A DNA stretch of 64,000 nucleotides from Clavulina sp. PMI_390. Its lineage: Eukaryota; Basidiomycota; Agaricomycetes; Cantharellales; Hydnaceae. The notes beneath the pieces were generated by a model. It did no database searches, was not told where the DNA came from, and saw nothing but the letters and a program-made list of their open reading frames with translations. Position 1 is the first letter of the stretch, and each line of letters opens with the position of its first letter. The stretch is from contig WIDE01000034.1 in assembly GCA_015039315.1 (NCBI GenBank), positions 1-64,000 of the forward strand, written 5' to 3'. The translations under genes were made by a program, and so were the position numbers. This document shows positions 22,633-33,052 of this stretch, piece after piece.

Positions 22633-24577
22633 ATGGCTGGGGAAGATATGCTTAACACTACGGGAGTTTTATCTTTCACTTTCTCTCGACTGAATTCGTC
22701 AAGGATCACACCCGAGACCGGCGCTGCACTTGGGCCTCGCCTGGGCAGACTTTCGCTGCAACGATTAGTTGGACAATCACTTCCTTCTCCTCAATCTCAC
22801 GAATCGGATATACATAACACCTCTGAAATCGAGATCCCTACGCCTAATCTCTGGGCATATACGTCGCGTGGCGTTGTCCCGCACTTGACCAAAGATAATG
22901 TTGCCAGATCAAGCTCAATCAAAGGCTTACACATTCCTCTTGAATCCTAGTAAGTTCATCGCAGCTCTTAGCCCCTCGACAATAATCTCGTTCCCGGTCT
23001 CTCTAATGGATACATTTAATAAAGAAGCTTAGAAACAAACCCACCGATCCCAACACTTTTCCCTGGCCCTTTACCTCTGCATTCTTTCCATGGTTATGAT
23101 CCAAGCCAAATGATCGTCTCGCTAGGTCTTCGGGACCCAAACGATGCACAAGTGCTCCGCGCCAATGGTCAGAACTATGTCATCGCGCAGTGTGTGAGGG
23201 GAAGCAAGCAGGTTTGTTCGTCCAATCATTTACCTCGACGAATGCTAATCCACAGTCCCTTAGGTTGTTCCTAAAGATTTCCATCAATGGGCCACAAAGC
23301 TGCAGCCAGATGTGCTCTTTGCGCTTCCGGATATCCCATCTACCTCTGCTCCCTTCTCTCAAAAACGCATGACCAAATCCAACGAGCGAACCCTGCGTTG
23401 GCTGACTGACCTCACTATTTCCCGTCAAAGCGAAAATCTTGGCTCCAAAACCTCTCCAACCACTTCAGGACCTTCTGAGGCGCCGACCCCGGCTGTGTTT
23501 GTCCACCTTGTCGGCGGCGCAGTTGAAGCTGCCCGGGACGCGTTCTCTGAAAGTCTACTCGAACCACTAATAGGACACGATGCAGACTTGCTTCCACACC
23601 TCGGCTCCATCGATGATGCGGTTGATGGATATGTCCTTGACCTTGTACCCGTCCGTCTTGCCTCCGCTCCCATTTCCAATCCTGCCTCGCATGCCCGCGC
23701 CCCCACCCCTCCCGATGCGCTGATTCCTCTCATGCAATCCTCTCTACGCTACCTCCCCGAACGCAAGCCTAGTCTTGTCACCGGTGTATCGACACCACAC
23801 GAGGTTCTGCGTCTAGTTTCAAGTGTCGGTGTGGATATCTTCGACTCGTTCTGGGCACAGCGAGCAGCTGATCACGGTATCGCTTTGGATTTCCGATTTC
23901 CTTTGAAGTCTCCGGTTTCAGGCGAAACCTCCGAAGTGATGGAACCTAACGCTGGAGTTATCAACCTGTATGATGAGAAATATGCTATGGATTTCCGCCG
24001 CTTGAGCGAGTGCTTTGAGACGCCTTCCGAGGTGCATCAAAAGCAGAACAATGCTGACGAAAGTCGACTTGTTTGCGACTGCTTAGCCTGCTCCCCGGAT
24101 CTTGTTTCGGCACCCCTAACCCACGGCTCCCTGGATCGCACTGCCAATCCTCCTGCTTCCCCGTCTCCTGTGCCACCAACACCTCATTTCACTCGTGCAT
24201 ATATACATCATCTGTTGCACACGCACGAAATGTCTGCACACAGCTTCCTGGCTGCACATAACTTTGCTGTGCTCAGTGCGTTCTTTGGGGGCATCCGTGA
24301 GGTTTTGGCGAAACAGGCACTTGACAACCCAGGTGTGGAAGGAACGACGCTCCTCGAGATAGAAATCGAGCGCTTCGAGCGAGCCTACGATGAACGACTC
24401 CTTTGGGGTAGTGAGTCGTCAGGGGTGAGCGACGGCACGACTGTGGTTGGAATTTTGGAGGAGGGTGAGAGACGCTGGAAGGAGGTTGAAGATTTGAGGG
24501 GGAAGGGGCGATTGAAGCGGGAAAAGGAGGCTGCTGCCGCTGCTGCTTTTGCCTCGACTGAAGCAGAGGAATCCTAG
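22633..24577 (+). CDS. QTRT2: Queuine tRNA-ribosyltransferase accessory subunit 2
   Basis: Exons 22633-22949, 23028-23211 and 23264-24577 keep phase and give 604 residues. The N-terminal part shows PTPNLWAYTSRGVVPHLT and GLHIPLESYLETNPPIPTLF. The TGT barrel has KPSLVTGVSTPHEVLRLVSS and GVDIFDSFWAQRAADHGIA. The zinc site is CDCLAC (about 24055) with a downstream HNFAVL helix containing the expected His. The catalytic Asp pair of the QTRT1 subunit is not evident, as expected for the non-catalytic partner. With QTRT1 it exchanges guanine for queuine at the wobble position of His, Asn, Asp and Tyr tRNAs, on the mitochondrial surface in animals. It is longer than the animal protein because of Ser/Pro-rich inserts and an Ala/Glu-rich tail. 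Confidence 0.88.
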
Positions 24578-25025
24578 GCTGCCTCGACACCGCACGTTGC
24601 AGCGGGTCACGCCAGTTTTGTTTATCGAGTAGCTGGAGGCCAGGGATGATCTTAAATCTGATCGTTTATAGCAACCCTACCATGTACGAAATATTGCCCA
24701 CAAATTCTTCAAGTCCCTACGACCTTAAGCTTTGTACGTGGTCGTGTTCAAGGTTGAGGCGGTGCTTGACAGGTTTGTTCGAACACTCGTCACCCATGTT
24801 GAGATGAAGCCCAGTTGGTGGCGAGGAGTATTCAAGGGTACCGTTCTGTTACTTCTATCTTCTTCCGTGGTAGGTAATTCTCATCAATACAAATGGTTGA
24901 ACTCATTTGTAGCACGTCGTTCCCGCACGGAGGCCTTGGTTCAACAGCCTCTTGTCGATCAGATTGTTGCGACCGACTATGGACAGTTGATAGAGGCCAG
25001 TTTAGAACCCCGATGCATCACGCGT
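24578..25025. other. Intergenic / 5' region of F-box-like gene
   Basis: About 450 bases between same-strand genes. An open frame crosses part of it and continues into the next gene, but has no supported start of its own. Confidence 0.35.
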
Positions 25026-26654
25026 ATGCACTTCTGCGCTTTTCTTTTGCTATATTCTGATAACTGTCCGGAACCAGTGTTATCCCATGTCGAACCACAG
25101 GCGCGTTTCATTCATCCATCGTCACCAGCCCCAATCGACCCGCCAGACACCTCTTTTCTCGGCGATAATACTTCCCAGGGGAAGGAAGGTACGCTGCTCT
25201 GCTGCTCTATCCTCTTTTATGCATCACTGTCTTAACTGATTCACCCACCGCTGCCAGTCTGGAAGATAAACTCTGACTTCATCAATTCCCTCCCGTCTGA
25301 GCTGTTATTAGACATCTTCGGCACCGCAACCGAAATAACATCAGACTACTTCTCGCACGAGCATCGAGGAACCTTTATGAGGACCTGGAGATGCCTCCTG
25401 CTCACATGCCATCATTGGCATGCCGAGGTGATGGATGATCCTCGTCTGTGGGCTCGCATTCTTTTGTTTGATGACCCTCGTCCGACCCTCGACATGCTTC
25501 AAATATTTCTGGACCGCTCGAAACAGGCCGACCTCAAACTCTACGTTCGCCTCCTTGGGTCAACCCCACAACCAGCCACCATAGGTGCATTTCACTCCCG
25601 TATTCACGACCATTCTTCTCGCTTGCGCCTAATCCATTTCTCTGCTCGTCATAACCTCGATTTCTTCCCTCTCCCTTACCCAACGCCTAGGCTACAAGAG
25701 CTTCGGCTGTTTACTCCCGTCATCGGAAAGACTCAGAAGCCAGAACACATACTCTTTTCCACAAGCCCTCTCCGCTCGTATCGCCTTGGGTGGATCCAGC
25801 CAGATCCTTTCCATATGATTGATCCTTCGAACCTGGAATTCCTTTCTTTCGATACGAACAACGCCTGGAAGCACCCTCTTTCTACCCAGTTTTTGCACCA
25901 ATTGTGCAACCTCAAGGTGCTGATACTACCCCGCAGAGCTATGCTACTTCTCCCACGGGAACTCAGTGCCCTCCCGGACGATCCGTTCGACTTCCCGGCC
26001 CTCGAACAACTCATTCTAAGAGACCCGTGTTGGACAGTCGGTCTACACTTTGCGATTCTTCCGAATCTCCGAAGTCTTGTAGTGATCCAAGGAAGAAAGT
26101 TTTACACTCCGGGAAACTTGCAAACATGGCCTATCATGCCCTCATTGCGCATCCTCGTCGTAGACCACCCAAATGCTGCGGATTTCATCCCTACCTTTCG
26201 TACCAGCCCTTCCCTCCACACAATTCACATCCAGTATGAACATGGATTGGTCAAATTGATTCAATCACTCCTCATGTCCGAGTTGGACTCTTGTTCAAAC
26301 CGCGAAGTTGAGAGACTAACACCAAATCTGCACTCTCTGCGCCTCTATCCTACTTTGGAATCATGGGCAGGAGAATCTGCGCGCCCTGCCTCTGATGTCC
26401 TTGGTGCCGTAATGGCGTCATTAGACATGCTCCTGGACCAACGGCCAGCTCTTGAGGTGGAAATTGCCCTCCCAGTTACGGAGGAAGATTGGGATTATGA
26501 TGGCGGATATTGGGAGGGCCAATGGACTGAAGAGAATCTCTTAGAGTATACACAAGGGATGAAGGCGCTTCGTAACTCTTCTCGTGTCATCCTAGTGGAG
26601 GATGTCCCCTTTGCCGATTCTTTGGATATAGCCCGTCGGGTTCATATTGATTAA
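25026..26654 (+). CDS. F-box-like leucine-rich protein (paralogue 2)
   Basis: A first exon (ATG at 25026, the start is uncertain) ends near 25190 and joins, at about 25259, VWKINSDFINSLPSELLLDI, the F-box motif. It is followed by WRCLLLTCHHWHAEVMDDPR and an LRR-like region of about 400 residues. The tail VILVEDVPFADSLDIARR matches paralogue 1 (14670-16115) almost residue for residue, and several central segments (FDFPALEQLILRDPCWTVG, PSLRILVVDHPNAADFIPT) also align. The two are clearly a duplicated pair about 9 kb apart on opposite strands. An SCF adaptor role is inferred from the motif only. Confidence 0.8.
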
Positions 26655-27698
26655 TATTTGGTATGACTATCTCTTACTCTAACTCCCTTATACATATATT
26701 GGGGTGAATAGCTATTCCAGAGTTGCTGTACCCAAAATATAATTCAAATGAGGGACCAAGCAAGGTACGATGTCACAACGTCAGCACCTGTGACGATTTT
26801 CTTGGGTGGAGTCTCCACCAGACAAAGCTCTAGTTTTCAGCGTGGGCCGCCAATTCGCCAACCCAGCTATCCGTCTTTCATGTTTTGATGTGCGAAGATG
26901 CTGAGATCACTCCATTCGTTAGATACATACTGCCCGCTCTCTTCGCTCTATGATCGCTTCCTTTTCTCTTGGCCAGCAGGCAAAACCCGAGATAAATTGC
27001 CTCTAAAGATATTTCAACGACGACTTTCACTTAAAAAAGCGTCGATAGCGGGTCTTTGTGACCCTAACCTAACCTCGTAGTTGCGGGCTCACCTGATCGC
27101 GATCTCTCCCCAACGGTCTCGCATGGTCGTCCATCCACTACTTTCTTTTTGGAATGAAATATCGAACAGCATATACTCCGTGATTCGCGGTGTGCCAACA
27201 AATGCCTTGGCTGCCTAGGCTTTTCACCAATGCGGGTCAAGGCGTTGAGGGCAATGCAAGTTTGGAATTAGTGCCCGGATATACCCACGAAGATCACGGC
27301 CGGACGCCCATCTCCTTTTCATTCTCTCGCGGTCTGGATTACCTCTCTATACCCTCACGCACTTTCTTTCAGCGGCTGGTCCCACGCCAGGGTCTTCAAG
27401 GCGGAGAAACGTTGTCAACCTTACGCGCAGCCAAGCCTCAACCTAGGTCAATGTTGTCAGCTTTCTTGCCGAGGCTTCATACAACATGGGAGTGGGTCAA
27501 ATCTAGTTGTGGGTACTCCTCATTATCGGTCGGCAATAGGAGTCTCCACGGGATCTCATCATCCTGGCACTCAATGCCTTTGGAGGCGTTCCAGGGCACC
27601 GGTTAGTGTGAGGGGCTGACGCTGCAAGTTCCGCTTCAACATATATACTGTGCTTGCAGGGATGACATTGTTAGCCAAAGCCCCCTCCACCGGCCAAC
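26655..27698. other. 1.0 kb intergenic region
   Basis: No supported gene. A plus-strand open frame at 27190-27606 has no recognisable features and atypical composition. The final 150 bases are the promoter of the FAX-like gene. Confidence 0.4.
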
Positions 27699-28759
27699 AT
27701 GGCGCTCCGCGCGGCTAATGCTTTGAAGGCGGCTGCGATCCCACTCACGACCACCTCGATCCCGTCTAGTGCTTTGTCAACAAGCACAGTCCCCACTCTG
27801 CTTCGCTTCAATCCTGACCCACAACGCTGGGACTTCTCGCCGTGGGTCAATCGACTTGAAGCTCTTCTCACTTTCTCCGAATCTTCGTTTGAGCTCGGAA
27901 CTGGAAATGCTCTGACAGCGCCCCGAGGGAAATTGCCCGTAGTACGGCTTCAAGAAGGATCAAAGAGCGAAATCATTCCCGACTCGCTGCATGCATATCA
28001 GGAGCTCGTGAAACGCGGCGTGGTGCGAGAACTTGATGTTGGACTAAGTCCTGAAGAGATTGCGAAGTCACGAGCCATTCAGAGTATTGTGGAAGAGATA
28101 TTCCTATTACTAGCAAAGGAGGGGTACGCTTACATGTCGTTGCAACGTTTTAATGATTTTCCTTTTCTTATCTCCCTTTATCTATGACCATGCTGAAATT
28201 TGCGTTTCATTATTCAGGTGGATAGATCAATACTACATTGCTCGCGACAATGTCGTCTTATCAAGGATGCCCTTTCCCATACGAGCCGCGGTAGGCTACT
28301 ATGTGTGGCGAAACGTGAGCTTCGTTCCTAAACATTGTTTGTAATCAATAAGGCTCACGGAATTGCACCCACACGGTCTCCTCGAACCCAGATGTCAAAT
28401 CGATGCCGATTATCCGGTTTGAAGCAAAGGACAGACGCAGAAATTGACGACTTAAGACAGACGGGAGTCGACGCACTAGCGACTTGGGTTGGAAGCAATA
28501 AGCACATCCTTGGAGGCAACTCTCCCACCCGAGCGGATGCTGCGGTATTTGGATATGTCGCCTCGGTCTATGTAAACCCTCAGTAAGCGCTTTCATCTCG
28601 AGTTCCCGAGCCTGTCATAAGATTTCACGAACATGTCTTTTTTCCTTCGACAGTTGGTTCCCAAAACTCACCACTGCTGTAAAGGCACATCCCAATCTTC
28701 TGACCTACACAGAAGGGCTTCGAAAAACTTGGTACCCGAATCGGCCAAGCTTTATGTGA
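27699..28759 (+). CDS. Metaxin/FAX-like glutathione-S-transferase-fold protein
   Basis: The start is MALRAANALKAAAIPLTTTS. A thioredoxin-like N-domain follows (LLRFNPDPQRWDFSPWVNRL, GKLPVVRLQEG with a cis-Pro position, then IIPDSLHAYQELVKRGVV). After an intron near 28130-28215 comes WIDQYYIARDNVVLSRMPFP and a helical GST C-domain containing TRADAAVFGYVASVYVNPQ. The last exon reads WFPKLTTAVKAHPNLLTYTE and ends RPSFM at 28759. This arrangement is that of the failed-axon-connections/Tom37-metaxin family. Some members sit on mitochondria; others are cytosolic GST-like proteins. No catalytic Ser or Cys is evident. Confidence 0.8.
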
Positions 28760-29275
28760 TCTTTTCACCCAATTTGTGCCTGGGCGTATCATTATTGTGC
28801 CGGCCGTGTCCCCCTTAGTTATTATCTACTTTACAACTTGAACCACAATTCTTTTCCTCCGCTTCAATTACGTATAAATGGACACTAGCTGCTTGTGCTA
28901 TTATTACCTGCATGTTTCATGACGATCCATTGTGGATTTTAAGTCTGAGTGTACGATTGTGTACTCAAGTCAGTGTCTGTTTACAACCTCGCGAACCGCT
29001 TGTTGAACGGCTTGCTATTCCTCCCCTACGATTATTCCAAACCTATTCGCGAGCTAGCTCGCCTTTCGCTCCCAAGCAGAGCGATCCCTGTTTTTTGTGA
29101 GACTCCTCAGCGCGATTCTGGTTTAACCTAACCACTCACTTGTACACGCTCAGTTTACCACGTTTTAGGACCCAGCGCACCTTCTTCAGCACATAACCAG
29201 CAAACTCGGTAACTTCGACAACACTCTCTGGCAACAAGCTAACGACAGCTTTTCAGCAACCTTTACGACTTCACG
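28760..29275. other. Intergenic, promoter of membrane protein gene
   Basis: A spacer of 516 bases with CT-rich and AC-rich runs near the downstream start. No gene seen. Confidence 0.4.
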
Positions 29276-32200
29276 ATGGCAACCATAACCGGCGCAACAC
29301 CTCTTCAACCCCTCCCCTCCTGGATGAGCTGGGTTCCCTTGACCGTCACAGTACCAGGCGGCGGGTTATCTCTCTCATACAGCATAGTAAACCTTCCACT
29401 AACTTACTATGGGCCCTCGGTGAGTGCATCTTCGTGTAACCTCTGGGCGCCTCAGAGGGTGCTAATCCTATGGCTGAATTAGATCCCACTGGGAACTGGG
29501 CCTTGGACATACGGAGGCCTCACTTCACCTGCCTCAACCGCAGCTTCGACCTCACCAACCACATCTCTTCAGCCATCAACGACAACTTCCCAGGTAACCT
29601 CCATTTCTTCCCCTTCCTCTTCTATCACATCCTCTCCTAGCGAAACATTCCTATCGACCTCGTCAACCCCGACATCAGCTTCTTCTTCCTCTATTTCCCT
29701 CCAGTCATCCTCTCTCCTCTCAACTTCATCATCATCCCTGTCCACCATCACATCTGCTCCATCCACCACCCCATCGACAGCTACAGCAACTTCTACCTCA
29801 TCTTCCTCATCAAACACTACTATTCCGCCCATTGTCGGGACCGGCCACCACCTGTCTCATGGTGCGCTGGCTGGAATCATTGTAGCCGCGGCGCTCGTGC
29901 TCATGGCCCTGCTTCTTGCTGTCTTCCTCTTCCTTCGCGATCGGCGGTCAAGGCGCGAGGCACACGCTTCTGGCGGAATCATCGGTGACTCCTCCTGGGG
30001 TAATGAAGATACCGAATGGCAAATCGTCAATGCAGACAGCTCCGGCCCCTCAGGCCCTTCAGGAAATAGCGCACCTTCTGGTGAGGGGCGCAACCAGACA
30101 TCTGTGCTGGGTTCTGGCCGCAGTCGTCAAAGCGGGCCACCAGAGGCTGTGTTGTTCGATACTGAGCTTCCTGAGGAGGAAGGTGATATTGAAAATCAAC
30201 TCTCACGGCATTCAAGCATCTACATCGCGATTCCAACCTCCAACGTACCGCCAGTCGAGCCAGAGCAACCTCCCGTATGGGCTCCATGGAGGCAAGGCTC
30301 TGTCCACTCATATCGCGACCTTCCTGCTGGTGATGCTGCAGATGCCATGGTGGATCGTCCTTCACCGCCAATGAGCCCCCGTTCCGTAGACTTTAGTGAA
30401 GGTCACAATAGCGATGTAGAGCAAGACACTCTCCTTCATCCTGCTGCTGTTTCTGCTGCCGCTGCTGGTATGGGTACTTCAGCCTATGACCCCCTTCAAT
30501 CTTCAATAAACGACGGATTCACGCGAAACCGAATTGTCGAACGCGCGCACGAGGCTGTCGCTCAGCGGAGGCTGCGCCAGCGCCCGGGCTACGTACCTGG
30601 TGCTGCAGGGTTCTTCCAGTTCGTGCGGAACAGCTGGGCTTCTTCGTGGCGTGGTCCTCGGACCCCTGGGCCTAGCACTGACGACCTTGACGCGGGATTC
30701 CGACCACGGTCCGAGAAATCCCAACCTGGCTCAAAGGCCTCGAGCCGTTCAGGTCGCGCAGCATCGGCCAGGCAAGCGGCTTCTCAACGCTCTCGCCAGA
30801 CCCAGCGGTCTCAGCGCTCTCATCCGTCATCCGAGAAAAGCGAAAAGAGTCAGCTCATCGAACATTCTCCTGAGGACGATCAAAATGGCACCGATGAAAG
30901 CCCCCCGACTCCACACAGCTCACAATTCCCCGCACCACCTCCAACCCATCTTGAGGCGCATGCGCTTGTGCGTCAACGGTCTCAATCGTCCGATATGATG
31001 CGTCAGTCGTCATTGGATCGTCAATTCCGAACCATGTCCTCATACTCGGTTGGTGGTGGCTCCATCTCATCCGGAAACACTGTATACTTTGATGCGTTAG
31101 ATGCTCCGCCATTACCTAGCCCCCTCTCCCCTCTTCTGACCCAAAACCGCTCCCAACTGTCTCTGAGACTGGTTCCTCCCTCCCAATCGTTTGGTCGAAA
31201 TTACCCCCATTCGCCTGAGGTCGCCGGTCTCGACCTTGCAGAGTTTGGAGAGCTTTCCTCTCTAGGCTCAGAACTACTACCGCCCCGTCCTTTGCGCGAG
31301 TTTTATAGCTCATCACCTCGGCATTCTCCTCGTCCTCCGGGATCAGCTGTCTCCCAAGGGTCATCGTTGAGGTCATTGGCTTGGCAGGCTGGCGACGCCC
31401 TTGATGACCCTCCCCCCGAGCCCTCTGCCTCTATCGACCGTCGAGGCCAGATATTCCACCCCCCTATCCCTGCCTCGCCGCCGCCTTCATATAGCGAAAG
31501 GCATCCTCCCCCGCCTGGGCTCGAAGAGTACAACACGATCCAAGTGCCAGCCTTCAACCGGATGGGAAGCTTTATGAGTCACGAAACTGGCGCCTTTGGC
31601 GATGCCCTCGAGGAGGAACCTCCAAGTGCCGGAAGTCAGTGGAGAAGGATCACGGGAGCAGATGATGACCTTCCTTTCGGTGACCGATCCGTTCCCCCAG
31701 TCCTCGTTACCACCCATTTCAGACAGACCACCCAGTCCAGCGTAAGTCAATGACTGTCTCCTGATTTTCAAGCAGCGAATTCACCACGACGCTTTGTTAT
31801 GCTTAGTCGATCCCTCGTCCCACTATTGCATCCTCCCAAATGGCCTCCTTCCACTCGGGGCCGCTCGTAGTTCAGAGCGCTGCAAATTCTCCCAATGGCT
31901 CTCGTTCGAGCCGCGCTCCCAGCAGTATCCATGCACCGCCGCCGTCCCAATTCCCTCCAACGCGTTCGTCCTCACGTTCGAACCAAACCGGCAGTAGCCA
32001 TAGTTCTCGAGCAAGTGTAGCTCGTGGTGCTCGGTTCATGCGAGGATCAACAAGCGCGAACACGTTTGGGCAGAGAGGCTGGCGGTCACCGTCACCTCCG
32101 CTTCCACTCGTATCCCCCGTTTCGCCTCGGGAATCGGACTCGCCCTTACACGTGGTAGAGTCGGGATTGGAGATGCCTCGCTCGCCATCTCCCGCCGCGA

Positions 32201-32283
32201 GCGTAGGTGGAGCGAGTGTTCGGCTTGTTCAGCAGACACCTTCTCGGGCTACTAGTATCCATAGCTTTGGTGTCGCACTATGA
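29276..32283 (+). CDS. Ser/Thr-rich single-pass membrane protein with long disordered tail
   Basis: Exons 29276-29419, 29483-31741 and 31807-32283 keep phase and give 959 residues. There is no clear cleavable signal peptide. Residues 60-170 are almost only Ser and Thr, typical of an O-mannosylated outer stalk. A transmembrane helix follows, ALAGIIVAAALVLMALLLAV with FLFL, then the basic stop-transfer RDRRSRR. The remaining 750 residues are a cytoplasmic, Ser/Pro/Arg-rich, low-complexity tail (repeated SRRQSR-like and PPSP-like blocks). The layout recalls fungal Mid2/Skg6-type surface sensors, but there is no sequence motif that proves it. The function is unknown. Confidence 0.8.
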
Positions 32284-33052
32284 TTGAGCTCTTGGGACTT
32301 GGGATTTATTCCTATTTTATCTATTCTTCATGTTACTCCGTCTATCGTACTAGCTTCTGTACTGCTTGCTCTGCTTCGTATCCTTGCTATCGTACGATGA
32401 TTGAGATGTTTTTTTGAACTGAAAAGTGCGAATATGGCTGAGTGTTGAGTGGCAATGTGAGGACCTCTTTGAGCTTGAACATGTGGGAACAGCCTTTAAC
32501 ACCATGAAAAGTATCGCTCTTCACAGGAACCAACGTGGTCCTCGTAACCAATGCCTGGAGAGAACAGAAGAGAATCTGAGATCATGACGGTGGCGCCAAG
32601 TCCGACCTGTCCTCACTTGGTATATCACGAAGCGGTCCACCGCACAATAGCATTTGATTTCGACACTCATGCAGTACTGCGTCGCGTTGCATTACGAAGT
32701 GGCCATCCCTCGCTGGGCATTTGGTTCTAGTCCCAATTTTGTGTTTTCCAGATTGCACCAAAGTCGCTACTGCGGTCACATTAGCGAGGGTAGCAGTAGC
32801 TGAGGCTACAAGCTATGTGGTGATAACACGATTTGAACAATTGAATGATACATGAGCAGTGATAAAAGAAATTGCGCAGAGATTAGAAGTTGGGGGAGAT
32901 ATGATGTACGATTACTAAGGTTGCAGTAGAGTAAGTCTTGGTGAATGAAAATTGGGGGCTATGGTCGAGGGCAGATATGTGGATACGAGAGGTAAGATGC
33001 ATATAGAGGGGGTGGAGAGGTGAAGGGGTAGTATTATACGGGTAGTTCCTCT
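32284..33052. other. Convergent 3' spacer
   Basis: About 770 bases between the stops of two converging genes. No gene is recognised. AT-rich segments around 32820-32900 may hold polyadenylation signals. Confidence 0.4.

Noticed and set aside
24732..25025. N-terminal extension of the second F-box-like gene
   Set aside because: The in-frame extension lacks similarity to its paralogues, so I started the gene at the later ATG with stated uncertainty.
27190..27606. 138-codon plus-strand frame
   Set aside because: No domain, no paralogue and no plausible splicing partner; likely chance.
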